A stretch of 64,000 nt of DNA from Dyadobacter linearis (GTDB lineage Bacteria; Bacteroidota; Bacteroidia; Cytophagales; Spirosomataceae): contig NZ_CAJRAU010000006.1 of the NCBI RefSeq assembly GCF_907165045.1, positions 62,001-126,000 of the forward strand, given 5' to 3'. Shown in pieces: positions 28,780 through 37,788 of this stretch. The position numbers were made by a program, and so were the translations under genes. The notes below the pieces were generated by a model. That model was not told the origin of the DNA, did no database searches, and saw nothing but the letters and a program-made list of their open reading frames with translations. The first letter of the stretch is position 1. Each line of letters begins with the position of its first letter.

Positions 28780-30315
28780 ATGAATTACTCACAGCTTACC
28801 AGTTCAGAACGACTGGGTATCCAGACGCTCGGCGAACTTAAAAAGGCAGGTTATCAGACACGTTCCATCAAGCAGGAGTTAAGAGATAATCTGATTACGA
28901 AGATCAGGCTAAAAGAAAATATTTTCCCGGGTATCTGGGGTTACGAGGAAACGGTCATTCCGGATGTGGAAAGAGCTATCCTTTCGATGCATAATATCAA
29001 TTTCCTGGGACTGCGCGGGCAGGCAAAAACGCGTATTGCCCGGATGATGGTGGATTTGCTCGATGAATATATTCCTTACATCAAGGGCTCCGAGCTGCAC
29101 GACGATCCGCTGGAACCGCTTTCGCGCAATGCAAAGGATTTCCTTGATGACCACGGAGATCATACAGAAATCGCGTGGCTGCACAGAAGCGAGCGCTATA
29201 CTGAAAAGCTGGCGACACCGGATGTATCTGTCGCAGATCTGATCGGTGATGTGGATCCTATTAAGGCAGCCACACTGAAGTTGCCCTATTCAGACGAACG
29301 CGTGATCCATTTCGGACTCATTCCACGTTCGCACAGAGGTATTTTTGTGATCAATGAACTTCCTGATTTGCAGGCACGTATCCAGGTGGCTCTATTCAAT
29401 ATTTTGCAGGAAGGCGATATTCAGATCCGTGGTTTCAAGTTGCGTTTGCCGCTTGATATACAATTTGTATTCACGGCCAACCCGGAAGATTATACCAACC
29501 GCGGAAGTATTGTCACGCCGCTGAAAGACCGGATTGAAAGTCAGATCGTGACCCACTATCCGAAGACGATCGAAACGGGTAAGAAAATTACGGAGCAGGA
29601 AGCGGTTGTTAAAGCTGAGCAAAAAGAGATCGTTAAAGTAAATGAGCTGGCCAAAACGCTGATTGAACAGATCGCATTTGAGGCGCGTGAGAGTGAATAT
29701 GTCGATAGCAAAAGCGGTGTTTCTGCGCGTTTGACGATTTCTGCTTACGAAAGCTTGCTGAGCACAGCCGAGCGCCGTGCGCTGATAAACGGAGAAACTT
29801 CCACTTATGTGCGCATTTCGGATCTTTACGGCGTAGTTTCGGCGATTTGCGGTAAGGTCGAGCTGGTTTATGAAGGTGAAGTAGAAGGGCCGGTTATTGT
29901 GGCGCAGAATCTGATCGGAAAAGCGATACGGACACAGTTTTTGAATTTCTTCCCGGATCCTGAAAAAACAAAAAAGAGCAAGATCAACCCTTATGCGAAG
30001 GTTATAGAGTGGTTTGGCGCCGGAAATGAAATGGAAATGCCGGGCGATATGACCGAAAGGGAATATGTGGCAAGGCTAAAGACCATCGACGGCCTGGATG
30101 ATTTTGTAGATATGCTGAGTGCCTATTCCAATGCAGAGGAAAAGCTGTTCATGATGGAATTTGCATTACACGGAATGGCGGAATTCTCTTTGATCGGAAA
30201 ACAGTCGCTTGACCAGGGAATGAAGTTTCAGGATCTGGTGAGCAGTATGTTCTCAGGACCGGAAGATGAAGACTTTGATTTTGATGAAGACGATGACGAT
30301 CGCAAACCGTTCTAA
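28780..30315 (+). CDS. ChlI/MoxR-like AAA+ ATPase
   Basis: The 511-residue protein resembles magnesium-chelatase ChlI/MoxR ATPases. The Walker A-like loop reads LGLRGQAKTRIARMM: Ala replaces the Gly before Lys-Thr. The Walker B-like strand reads GIFVINELPDL, with Asn in place of Asp. From memory, the same GLRGQAKT form occurs in related proteins of other phyla, so this may be a family feature. A sensor-1-like VFTANPEDYTNRG and an arginine in PLKDRIESQ are also present. The C terminus is very acidic (EDEDFDFDEDDDDRKPF). MoxR-like ATPases usually work with a VWA protein as a chaperone pair; the likely partner is at 57037-58146. It lies 15 bases after rny. Confidence 0.85.
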   Translation: MNYSQLTSSERLGIQTLGELKKAGYQTRSIKQELRDNLITKIRLKENIFPGIWGYEETVIPDVERAILSMHNINFLGLRGQAKTRIARMMVDLLDEYIPYIKGSELHDDPLEPLSRNAKDFLDDHGDHTEIAWLHRSERYTEKLATPDVSVADLIGDVDPIKAATLKLPYSDERVIHFGLIPRSHRGIFVINELPDLQARIQVALFNILQEGDIQIRGFKLRLPLDIQFVFTANPEDYTNRGSIVTPLKDRIESQIVTHYPKTIETGKKITEQEAVVKAEQKEIVKVNELAKTLIEQIAFEARESEYVDSKSGVSARLTISAYESLLSTAERRALINGETSTYVRISDLYGVVSAICGKVELVYEGEVEGPVIVAQNLIGKAIRTQFLNFFPDPEKTKKSKINPYAKVIEWFGAGNEMEMPGDMTEREYVARLKTIDGLDDFVDMLSAYSNAEEKLFMMEFALHGMAEFSLIGKQSLDQGMKFQDLVSSMFSGPEDEDFDFDEDDDDRKPF

Positions 30316-30338
30316 TTCATAGAACTGGATATCAACAA

Positions 30339-30368
30339 AAAATGCCCTGTTTTAAAGCAGGGCATTTT
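30339..30368. terminator. Bidirectional terminator between ATPase gene and recA
   Basis: AAAATGCCCTG (30339-30349) pairs perfectly with CAGGGCATTTT (30358-30368) over 11 bp. The A-run on one side and T-run on the other let it end both the plus-strand ATPase transcript and the minus-strand recA transcript. Confidence 0.9.
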
Positions 30369-30388
30369 CATTTTACAATAATCTTAAC

Positions 30389-31456
30389 TTATAATGGTGC
30401 TCCTTCGTCTACGATGTTTGGCTCACTGGTATCAATCAATGCATCAGGTTCATTATTGACTTTCCCACGCACTTTGGCTTCCAGTTCGTCCAGCAGCTCA
30501 GGATTGTCTTTCAAAAGCGTTTTAACCGCATCCCTGCCCTGTCCTAGCCTGTTTCCATCATAGCTAAACCATGAACCGGCTTTCTTAACGATTTCCAGTT
30601 CCACAGCAAGGTCAATTACTTCACCTACTTTAGAAATACCTTCACCATACATAATGTCGAACTCTACCACTTTAAACGGAGGCGCGACTTTATTTTTCAC
30701 CACTTTCACACGGGTACGGTTACCCAGAATCTGGTCAGCGCTTTCTTTGATCTGTCCGACGCGGCGAATATCCAGACGCACCGAAGCATAGTATTTCAGT
30801 GCATTACCACCGGTAGTCGTTTCAGGGTTCCCGAACATCACACCGATTTTTTCTCTCAACTGGTTGATGAATATACAGCAGCAACCGGTTTTGTTAATGA
30901 CGCCGGTCAGCTTGCGAAGGGCCTGCGACATTAATCTTGCCTGCAAACCCATCTTGCTTTCACCCATTTCACCTTCAAGCTCTGCTCTTGGAACAAGTGC
31001 TGCAACGGAGTCAATTACGATAATATCCACAGCCCCGCTGCTGATCAGATGTTCTGCGATTTCAAGTGCTTGCTCGCCATTGTCAGGCTGGGAGATCAGC
31101 AGATTACTTGTATCAATACCAAGCTTTTCAGCATACGCCCTGTCAAAAGCGTGCTCTGCATCGATAAATGCTGCCAGGCCGCCTTTCTTTTGTGCCTCTG
31201 CAATGCAATGCATGGACAGCGTTGTTTTACCCGAAGATTCCGGGCCATATATCTCAACGACGCGACCTCTCGGCACGCCTCCTACTCCTAATGCCAGGTC
31301 AAGCCCGAGCGACCCTGTAGAGATAACCGGAATATCCAAAACCTTACTGTCGCTCAGGCGCATTACTGTGCCTTTACCATAAGTTTTGTCCAGCTTTTCA
31401 AGTGTGGTCTGTAATGCTTTTAGTTTGTTGTCCTTATCGGAAATTGGTTGTGCCAT
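30389..31456 (-). CDS. recA: Recombinase RecA
   Basis: The 355-residue protein is a complete RecA: Walker [10 protein letters not shown] (residues 71-79), Walker B-type [12 protein letters not shown], the L2-loop region [16 protein letters not shown] and a C-terminal domain ending in an acidic tail. It forms filaments on single-stranded DNA for recombination and the SOS response. I chose ATG 31456 ([15 protein letters not shown]) because it fits the usual RecA start; an upstream in-frame extension of 37 residues is translated leader with an unrelated composition. The leader contains a 12-bp hairpin. No LexA-type box was recognised. Confidence 0.98.
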   Translation of the reverse strand: MAQPISDKDNKLKALQTTLEKLDKTYGKGTVMRLSDSKVLDIPVISTGSLGLDLALGVGGVPRGRVVEIYGPESSGKTTLSMHCIAEAQKKGGLAAFIDAEHAFDRAYAEKLGIDTSNLLISQPDNGEQALEIAEHLISSGAVDIIVIDSVAALVPRAELEGEMGESKMGLQARLMSQALRKLTGVINKTGCCCIFINQLREKIGVMFGNPETTTGGNALKYYASVRLDIRRVGQIKESADQILGNRTRVKVVKNKVAPPFKVVEFDIMYGEGISKVGEVIDLAVELEIVKKAGSWFSYDGNRLGQGRDAVKTLLKDNPELLDELEAKVRGKVNNEPDALIDTSEPNIVDEGAPL

Positions 31457-31490
31457 AAATGGTGACAAAAAGTTAGTTTGTACATAGAAA

Positions 31491-31519
31491 AAGCGGCTTT
31501 TGCAGTACAAAAACCGCTT
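31491..31519 (-). promoter_or_regulatory. Leader hairpin of recA
   Basis: On the minus strand AAGCGGTTTTTG pairs with CAAAAGCCGCTT (12 bp, one G.U) around a five-base loop, followed by TTTCTATG. It sits 34 bases before the recA ATG. The plus strand would have a C/A mismatch, so the recA mRNA is the strand that folds best. It shares the GCGG-T-run and AAAGCCGC arms with the pheT leader hairpin. No consensus -7 box was found directly upstream. Confidence 0.6.
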
Positions 31520-31778
31520 GAAAACTGGTCTTTTTCTAATTGTAAATTTAGTAAATTCAGAGCACAAAGCAATGTAGTATTCGGCAAAAAATGATGCTTT
31601 TTATGGCTTAAAGCTCATTCCTAAATCGTTAGCTAACAGTCAGGCAAATTGCTAGTTTTCAAATGGTTAATTTCATTGATTTTAAGGTAAAGCAAGTCGC
31701 GTGTTTACCTCAGATCCATGATATGTATCCGAAAAATCACTTATTTTATTGATATGTTACCGGCTCGCAGCTTTTAAC

Positions 31779-31818
31779 TAGATTTGCGCCGCTGAGGCCG
31801 GTTAAAGCTGGCCTTTTT
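31779..31818 (+). promoter_or_regulatory. -7 box with leader hairpin for the peptidase gene
   Basis: TAGATTTG (31779-31786) matches TAnnTTTG. Eight bases later AGGCCGG (31795-31801) pairs with CTGGCCT (31808-31814), seven pairs with one G.U, and TTTTT follows. The pairing is complete only on the sense strand. Confidence 0.6.
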
Positions 31819-31849
31819 ACATTAACAATCTTGAAAAAATACGCTTCCA

Positions 31850-32887
31850 TTGATTAAGAAGATATTACTGGCCTTGCTGGCTGTCATTCTGTTGCTGAGT
31901 ATCTTTTATTACGATGTACTCTCTTACGGCTTCATGCAGGCGCGCGGACAGATCAGTATTTTGATGAATGTAGAGAAGGTAGACGATATCCTGTCCGATC
32001 AGAATTTCCCCGACTCTCTCAAAAGAAGGATCCGTTTGATACAGGAAATCAAGCAATTTGGTGTGGATTCGCTTGGTCTTGAACCATCTGAAAACTATAC
32101 TACTTTTTACAACCAGCACGGTCGTCCGCTGATCTGGCTGATCACCGCTTCTGAGAGATACAAAATTGAACCTCACGAGTGGCACTTCCCTATCGTCGGG
32201 ACTTTTCCTTACAAAGGCTTTTTCGATTCTACCAGAGCAGTTTCCGAGGAAAAGGAGCTGATGAAAAAAGGGCTGGATACGGATATCGGGGACGTTTCTG
32301 CGTGGTCGACGTTGGGCTACCTGAAAGATCCGATCCTTTCCAGTATGCTGAAAAGGAAGGACGGCAGCCTGGCAAATCTGATCCTGCACGAGCTTACGCA
32401 TGGTACACTTTTTGTCAAAAACAATCTTGAACTGAATGAGAACCTGGCAAGTTTCGTCGGGGACCAGGGCGCGATCCGGTTTTTGAAATATAAATATGGA
32501 GCTGAATCTCCCGAAATGCGGACTTATGAATATTCGAAAAAATATAACGACGCCTATTCGCAGCACATGCTGCGCGGGACGGTGCGACTTGATAGTTTAT
32601 ACAAAACATTTGGAAATGAAAAAGCTGCGGATGCCCGGAAGGATACTTTGAAGAAGCAGTTGATCAGACAGATCATTGATGACACGGACACACTTCTTTC
32701 GGGGACCCAAACGTTAACAACAAAAAAACGACTTGCCGACGATAAACTGCCTAACAATGCATACTTTATCAGTTACCTGACTTATAAATCGAAGCAAGAA
32801 ATATTTTTGAAAGAGTTTGAAAGCAAGTTCGCGGGCGACCTGAAAGCTTACCTGCAATATTTAAAAAAGCAGTACCCCTCTATGTAA
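31850..32887 (+). CDS. Putative zinc aminopeptidase (PF10023-type)
   Basis: The 345-residue protein has an N-terminal signal anchor (KKILLALLAVILLLSIFYYD) and matches the putative aminopeptidase family PF10023. The zinc-binding HELTH motif (His180, Glu181, His184) and a downstream Glu197 in ELNENLASFVG are clear, as in thermolysin-like enzymes. It should act in the periplasm or outer membrane on peptides; the substrate is unknown. The start is TTG at 31850, since no ATG lies near. It has its own promoter with a leader hairpin. The DUF3108 gene follows after 13 bases and is probably in the same operon. Confidence 0.85.
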   Translation: MIKKILLALLAVILLLSIFYYDVLSYGFMQARGQISILMNVEKVDDILSDQNFPDSLKRRIRLIQEIKQFGVDSLGLEPSENYTTFYNQHGRPLIWLITASERYKIEPHEWHFPIVGTFPYKGFFDSTRAVSEEKELMKKGLDTDIGDVSAWSTLGYLKDPILSSMLKRKDGSLANLILHELTHGTLFVKNNLELNENLASFVGDQGAIRFLKYKYGAESPEMRTYEYSKKYNDAYSQHMLRGTVRLDSLYKTFGNEKAADARKDTLKKQLIRQIIDDTDTLLSGTQTLTTKKRLADDKLPNNAYFISYLTYKSKQEIFLKEFESKFAGDLKAYLQYLKKQYPSM

Positions 32888-32900
32888 TAACCTGATTAGT

Positions 32901-33704
32901 ATGAAGATAGCCATTTCGATATTAGCCGCTTCAATCTTATTGTTTTTATTTTCTTTCCGTCAAATGGAAGGAGAATCTGCCGAAAACCGAGTAGTGTCCA
33001 ACAAAAGTTTTGGTACGGGGGAGCGTGTTGAATACCGCGTCCACTACGGATTTATCAATGCAGCCGAGGCAAAAGTCGAGATTTCTAAGAATATCTCGAT
33101 GATTAATAGCCGCCCCTGTTACCGCGTGAATGTAACCGGCCGAACTGTGGGCGCATTTGATCTGATCTCCAAGGTTAGAGATACCTGGCGTTCCTATATT
33201 GATACTACGGCTATTTTGCCACAAATGTTTGAGCGGCAAATTCAGGAAAACAAGTATAAAAAAGAGGAAAAGGTGATGTTCAATCACCAGAGAGATCAGG
33301 CTGTATCCAGCGTAAAGGACGAAACGAAAACTTTTGCGGTTCCCAATAATATACACGATATTATCAGCGGCTACTTCTTTTTGCGTACCGTCAACTTCGA
33401 AAAAGTATCCGAAGGCGAAATTATTGAAGTACCTACTTTTTTCGACGGAGAAGTTTATAAACTGCGCGTCAGATATGTGGGCAAAGATGTGATCAAAACC
33501 AAATTCGGAAAAACACGCGTTTTGAGAATTAACCCATTGATTCCTACCAATAAGTTTTTCAAGGATGAAGGGGCAATGCGACTCTGGGTTACAGATGATT
33601 CCAATAAGATACCTGTAAAAGCCGAGGTAGAACTTAAAATCGGCTCGTTGGAAATGGACTTGAAATCATACAGAGGTTTGCGTAAAGAAATCACCTGGTT
33701 CTGA
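32901..33704 (+). CDS. DUF3108 exported protein
   Basis: The 267-residue protein has an N-terminal hydrophobic segment (IAISILAASILLFLFSF) and a DUF3108 domain. Typical stretches are GERVEYRVHYGFINAAEAKVE (shown in part as GERVEYRVHYGF), KVRDTWRSYIDT and FFDGEVYKLRVRYVGKD. DUF3108 proteins are exported beta-rich proteins of unknown function. It probably sits in the periplasm or outer membrane. It is 13 bases downstream of the zinc peptidase gene. Its 3' end overlaps the convergent acyltransferase-fold gene by 14 bases. Confidence 0.85.
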   Translation: MKIAISILAASILLFLFSFRQMEGESAENRVVSNKSFGTGERVEYRVHYGFINAAEAKVEISKNISMINSRPCYRVNVTGRTVGAFDLISKVRDTWRSYIDTTAILPQMFERQIQENKYKKEEKVMFNHQRDQAVSSVKDETKTFAVPNNIHDIISGYFFLRTVNFEKVSEGEIIEVPTFFDGEVYKLRVRYVGKDVIKTKFGKTRVLRINPLIPTNKFFKDEGAMRLWVTDDSNKIPVKAEVELKIGSLEMDLKSYRGLRKEITWF

Positions 33705-34671
33705 GTTTATTCCGTTTTCTCCAATGCTGTATCTGCCTGAGCGGAAACGGCAATCGGTTCTTGGATATCTTCCAGAAAGGCACGGTAGTGCTACCAAAAC
33801 TCTTATAAAAAGATGCGATGGAGCTTTTCATCGGACTTTCGAAGTCGAAGATCAAATCGCTCTCTGCGTGTAGCTTGATATAGCTATCCAACAAAAATGT
33901 CCTCGCATTATCTTTCCTGCCAATTTCATCGGCCGCATTAAACAGAAACACAGCTTTTCCCCTGAACCGGATCATCAGGATACCCGCGTGAATAACCCCG
34001 TCCCGATGCGCATACCACAGATCGCAGCATTGCATTCGGCTCAGACTTTTAAATAGCGCTTCCAGCGTCTGATATGAAGCGTGGCTAACACCTCCGGGGA
34101 TCCGGCGTGCGTGGTGATTTACAAAAAGAAAAATCAGCGGATGAATATGGTTACTGACCGAATAACGCCACCTGGACTTCTCCGAGCGCTTTAAATTCCG
34201 CACGCGGTCCCTGGAATAGCCATTTGCTATTTTCTCATATTGCTGATCCAGAGGAAGCCAATGTGTTTCCTGCTCCTCAACTTCGATACCTGCAATCTGA
34301 CTAAGCTGAGAACGCAATACTTCATGATTATCGGGATTAAAATGATAAGCCGATATGTAGCGGTAATGCTTATTGAGCTGAGCCAGGAAAGCAGTGATCT
34401 CTTCGGCAGTAACTGGCCTTTGAGAAAAAACACCCAGATACTGGCAAAAATGCGGCTGGTAAATAATTTCAAAGCCCCATTTCCGGCGCACCGGCAGCGG
34501 CATAATGGTCTCATATTCGCCCGCGGAAGACCAGACGAGCGCCTTCCAGTCGGCGCATACCAGATCGAGGTAAAAAGTGAAGGCGTAAATAATGCTTTGC
34601 GTGGACTTTTCTACAAGTCTGTTCCAGGCTGCATCGTTAATTTCATTGCGGTTTAATAGGATCGGGACCAA
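33691..34671 (-). CDS. Acyl-CoA N-acyltransferase-fold protein (FemAB/GNAT-like)
   Basis: The 326-residue protein looks like a double-GNAT, FemAB-like or BioF2-like acyltransferase. Supporting segments are LVCADWKALVWSSAGEYETIMPLPVRRKWG-type opening (YETIMPLPVRRKWG), a central GYSRDRVRNLKRSEKSRW region, and a C-terminal GNAT core (VIHAGILMIRFRGKAVFLFNA, shown in part). Such proteins add amino-acid or acyl groups to cell-wall or other precursors. The true substrate is not readable. The start is TTG 34671 and is uncertain. It is 48 bases downstream of dnaA on the same strand and overlaps DUF3108 convergently. Confidence 0.7.
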   Translation of the reverse strand: MVPILLNRNEINDAAWNRLVEKSTQSIIYAFTFYLDLVCADWKALVWSSAGEYETIMPLPVRRKWGFEIIYQPHFCQYLGVFSQRPVTAEEITAFLAQLNKHYRYISAYHFNPDNHEVLRSQLSQIAGIEVEEQETHWLPLDQQYEKIANGYSRDRVRNLKRSEKSRWRYSVSNHIHPLIFLFVNHHARRIPGGVSHASYQTLEALFKSLSRMQCCDLWYAHRDGVIHAGILMIRFRGKAVFLFNAADEIGRKDNARTFLLDSYIKLHAESDLIFDFESPMKSSIASFYKSFGSTTVPFWKISKNRLPFPLRQIQHWRKRNKLRTR

Positions 34672-34719
34672 CGTTTCAGAGTCAAGTGTGAATATTCCTG
34701 ACCCTTTAGACGTAAGATG

Positions 34720-36162
34720 CTACTTAAAGTAACTGCGAAGCTTCTGTAAAGTTTCTTCCACGTCCGGCGTTTCGTCCATCAGCAGGTTGATACTTTGTAT
34801 AGAATGGATGACTGTACTGTGATCGCGGCCACCAAAATGGTACCCGATTGACTTCAAAGGAAGATCTGTATATTCTTTGGCAAGGAACATTGCCAGCTGC
34901 CGTGGGTACACCACTTCTTTTTTGCGACTTTTACTTTTAAGGTCTGCAATCGTTACCTGAAAATAATCGGCGATCACTTCTTGAATCGTATCAATAGTGA
35001 CTTCCTTATTTTCATTCATGACGATATTTTTCAGCGTATTCTTCGCCAGCTCCACATCGATTTCCCGACGCGTAAGCGAAGCCTGGGCCATTAATGAAAC
35101 GATCACACCCTCTAACTCCCTTACATTGGAATTAACACTGTGTGCGATGTATTCAATCACATCGTAATCAATATAAATACCTTCCGACTGGATCTTTTTC
35201 TGAATGATCGCGATCCGGGTTTCGTAGTCCGGTGCCTGCAAATCGGCGGTAAGTCCCCATTTAAAGCGTGAAAGCAAACGATCCTGCAAGCCCTGCAGCT
35301 CTCGCGGAGGCCGGTCGCTCGTCATGATGATCTGCTTTCCGAGCTGGTGCAAATGGTTGAAGATATGAAAGAAGGTATCCTGCGTTTTTTCTTTTCCTGA
35401 CAAAAACTGAACATCATCAATGGCCAGTACATCCACTTTCATATAGAAATCAGTGAAGTCCTGCAGGGTATTATTTTTTATCGAATTAATAAACTGGTTC
35501 GTAAATTTTTCGGAAGACACATACAGTACCAGCTTATTTTCATAGTGGTTCATAATGTAATTTCCGATGGCCTGTACCAAATGCGTTTTGCCCAACCCTA
35601 CCCCACCGTACATCATCAATGGGTTAAACGACGTCAGACCAGGACGTTGCGCAACTGCAAAGCCGGCCGAGCGAGCGAGCCTGTTACAGTCCCCCTCGAT
35701 AAAATTATCAAATGAGTAATTCGGGTTAAGATAAGTGTCCAGGTTCATTGAATCCTGGTCCTTGGTCTTGTGATTCGAGCCCATGCGCGGGTCGGTAGCA
35801 AAATTATCCGGCTTAGAATAGTTTGGCGACTTAGGTGTCGACACGTTCATGGTCAGCGGCTGGTGCTTGTCGTTTCCCTTATCGACAATGATCGAATATT
35901 CCAGCATCCCGTCGCGTCCGATCGCATAATCCAGCGCTTTCCGGAGCAGGTTCACGTAATTATCTTCCAGCCACTCATAAAAAAACTGGCTCGGAACCTG
36001 GATAGTGAGCACTTTTCCATACAGTCGCAGCGGCCGGATCGGCTCGAACCACGTCTTAAAACTTTCGTCAGGAATGTGCTGCTGAACGATCCTCAGACAG
36101 GCATTCCAGACGTGGTCCACTTCTGTATGTGTGTTAACTCTTTCCAATGTGTAATTAACCAA
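34720..36162 (-). CDS. dnaA: Chromosomal replication initiator DnaA
   Basis: The 480-residue protein has all four DnaA domains: domain I (about 10-90), a variable linker (about 95-145), the AAA+ domain with Walker A GGVGLGKT (residues 186-193) and Walker B DVLAIDDVQFL, and domain IV with GGRDHSTVIHSI, the DNA-binding signature. It unwinds oriC to start replication. The start is taken as TTG 36162; a second TTG 15 bases downstream is also possible. A good promoter sits just upstream. I saw no cluster of TTATCCACA boxes in the adjoining gap, so oriC is probably elsewhere, as in many Bacteroidota. Confidence 0.96.
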   Translation of the reverse strand: MVNYTLERVNTHTEVDHVWNACLRIVQQHIPDESFKTWFEPIRPLRLYGKVLTIQVPSQFFYEWLEDNYVNLLRKALDYAIGRDGMLEYSIIVDKGNDKHQPLTMNVSTPKSPNYSKPDNFATDPRMGSNHKTKDQDSMNLDTYLNPNYSFDNFIEGDCNRLARSAGFAVAQRPGLTSFNPLMMYGGVGLGKTHLVQAIGNYIMNHYENKLVLYVSSEKFTNQFINSIKNNTLQDFTDFYMKVDVLAIDDVQFLSGKEKTQDTFFHIFNHLHQLGKQIIMTSDRPPRELQGLQDRLLSRFKWGLTADLQAPDYETRIAIIQKKIQSEGIYIDYDVIEYIAHSVNSNVRELEGVIVSLMAQASLTRREIDVELAKNTLKNIVMNENKEVTIDTIQEVIADYFQVTIADLKSKSRKKEVVYPRQLAMFLAKEYTDLPLKSIGYHFGGRDHSTVIHSIQSINLLMDETPDVEETLQKLRSYFK

Positions 36163-36188
36163 GACTCAGATTTTTGTTTAAGGGACGG

Positions 36189-36217
36189 CAAAGATATAAA
36201 AATACCTGATCTGTCAA
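36189..36217 (-). promoter_or_regulatory. Promoter of dnaA
   Basis: On the minus strand TTG (36217-36215) and TATCTTTG (36196-36189) are 18 bases apart, close to the Bacteroidota consensus. The leader to the TTG start is about 20 bases. Confidence 0.65.
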
Positions 36218-36354
36218 GATTGGTCCAGGGTTCAATTTAATACCATTATGCCCGAACTCCAAGCCAATTGATAAAAACCGACGGATTAAAAAATCGGCCG
36301 CTGCGGTTTTATTTTACGTATAGTATCTGACCAAAAAGTATGGGTTCAAATTTG

Positions 36355-36362
36355 TAGATTTG
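36355..36362 (+). promoter_or_regulatory. -7 box for the methylmalonyl-CoA mutase operon
   Basis: TAGATTTG matches TAnnTTTG, 37 bases before the ATG at 36400. No -33 TTG is clear. Confidence 0.45.
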
Positions 36363-36399
36363 CTCATATCGCTCACTTTTTCCCTAAGCCAAACCGACT

Positions 36400-37788
36400 A
36401 TGCCCAGCTCACTTTTTGCAGATTTCGCGCCGGCGGATAAGGCTGTCTGGGAGAAACAGGCGCAGAGAGAATTGAAGGAGAAATTCGATTTGTCATCGAA
36501 ATACAACGTTGCAGGCGCAATTTCAGTAGAAGCGTATAGCACCGCCCAAGATCTGAATTTGGAGCAAATATCAGCGATGCAGCAATGTCAGAAATCTGTT
36601 CCCGGCTGGCTCAATCTTCCCAGCATCCGGTTTGAGGATACTACAAATACCAATACTGAAATCAAAAATGCGCTTAGTTCCGGTGGAGACGGTGCATGGA
36701 TCGAGCTGGGCGGCAATATGCTTTCCGCACATGATTTTTTGAGATTGTTTAAAGATATTCGTCTGAGCGATCATACTTTTTTCTTTAAAAGTACCCAGCC
36801 CGCGCACGAGCTCTTTCAGCGGCTGTCGGGGAATACTGGTTATCAATTAAAAGGTGGAATTGCATTTGATCCTATTGCAAACCGGATGCGGACCGGCGCC
36901 TCGTTCGAACCATTTCTGAGTTCTGTGGTCGGTTTGAGTGGAGATACCTTACGGTTGCCAGGCTTTCGTTCGGTTATGGTTGAATCGCATATTTACCATA
37001 ATAATGGTGCAGATCCCGTTCAGGAACTTGCCTTTACACTTTCCTGCGCGGTTACCTATATGGATCTCCTGACCAATGCCGGTTTTTCTGCCGCGCAGGC
37101 ATTTCATGAAATATTCTTTTCTGTTTCAATTGGCACTTCCTACCTGACTGAGATTGCCAAGCTACGTGCGCTGAGGCACTTAATAAACAAAATCACGCTC
37201 GCCTACCAGATTCCCGACGGGCAAGCAGGCACATACATACATACGCAAACTTCACACTTTTATCATTCAGACAGCGCGAGTTACACAAATCTGATCCGCA
37301 CGAGCTCGGAGGCAATGAGTGCGGTGATTGGCGGATGCGACGCATTGACAGTCAGCGGGTTTCAGGATCATTTATCCAGGCCAGCCCCGCTTTCTGACCG
37401 GATCGCGAGAAACACTTCTTCCGTACTTTCTTTTGAAGGATATCTCGACCTGGTCGCCGATCCTGCCGCCGGATCTTTTAGTATCGAAATGCTGTCTCAA
37501 CAACTTTCCGCAGCAGCCTGGGAGCTATTTATCGAAGTGGAAGGAAAGGGTGGACTACTCAGTTGTTTTGAAAATGGTTTTGTTCAAAAAGAACTTAGGG
37601 AATCTCTGGATAAAAAGATCAATGATTTGAATGGGACGAAAGTAATGGTAGGCCTGAATCGTTTTACAGAGCCCGAAACGGTTTCTAACCCGGGCAATAG
37701 CGGCAATATGGCGCAAACCGGCACGTCGCCTTTTTTGACGGATCTTCGACTATCCGAATGTTTTAAAAATCAGCAACAAGCATTATGA
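36400..37788 (+). CDS. mutA: Methylmalonyl-CoA mutase small subunit
   Basis: The 462-residue protein is a methylmalonyl-CoA mutase-type barrel that lacks the C-terminal cobalamin-binding domain, as expected of the small (MutA) subunit. It opens [20 protein letters not shown] and contains the barrel segment [24 protein letters not shown] text ([18 protein letters not shown]). It forms the heterodimer with the large subunit, encoded next with a 4-base overlap (ATGA), which suggests translational coupling. The small subunit is non-catalytic. The enzyme interconverts methylmalonyl-CoA and succinyl-CoA. Confidence 0.93.
   Translation: MPSSLFADFAPADKAVWEKQAQRELKEKFDLSSKYNVAGAISVEAYSTAQDLNLEQISAMQQCQKSVPGWLNLPSIRFEDTTNTNTEIKNALSSGGDGAWIELGGNMLSAHDFLRLFKDIRLSDHTFFFKSTQPAHELFQRLSGNTGYQLKGGIAFDPIANRMRTGASFEPFLSSVVGLSGDTLRLPGFRSVMVESHIYHNNGADPVQELAFTLSCAVTYMDLLTNAGFSAAQAFHEIFFSVSIGTSYLTEIAKLRALRHLINKITLAYQIPDGQAGTYIHTQTSHFYHSDSASYTNLIRTSSEAMSAVIGGCDALTVSGFQDHLSRPAPLSDRIARNTSSVLSFEGYLDLVADPAAGSFSIEMLSQQLSAAAWELFIEVEGKGGLLSCFENGFVQKELRESLDKKINDLNGTKVMVGLNRFTEPETVSNPGNSGNMAQTGTSPFLTDLRLSECFKNQQQAL

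Larger units (their letters stand above)
31457..31849. other. 393-base divergent gap between recA and the peptidase gene
   Basis: This gap holds the recA leader hairpin (31491-31519) and the -7 box plus hairpin for the plus-strand gene (31779-31818). The middle (about 31560-31770) is AT-rich and shows no convincing gene, RNA or repeat. Confidence 0.6.

Noticed and set aside
31457..31567. In-frame upstream extension of recA
   Set aside because: It has no similarity to RecA N termini and covers the leader hairpin; the ATG at 31456 fits the family.
36270..36320. Weak stem-loop in the dnaA-mutA gap
   Set aside because: Several short competing pairings around AAAACCG and CGGTTTT exist, none clearly terminator-like.
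36163..36399. Possible oriC beside dnaA
   Set aside because: No cluster of TTATCCACA-type boxes or AT-rich repeats was seen; only a promoter and short inverted pieces are present.
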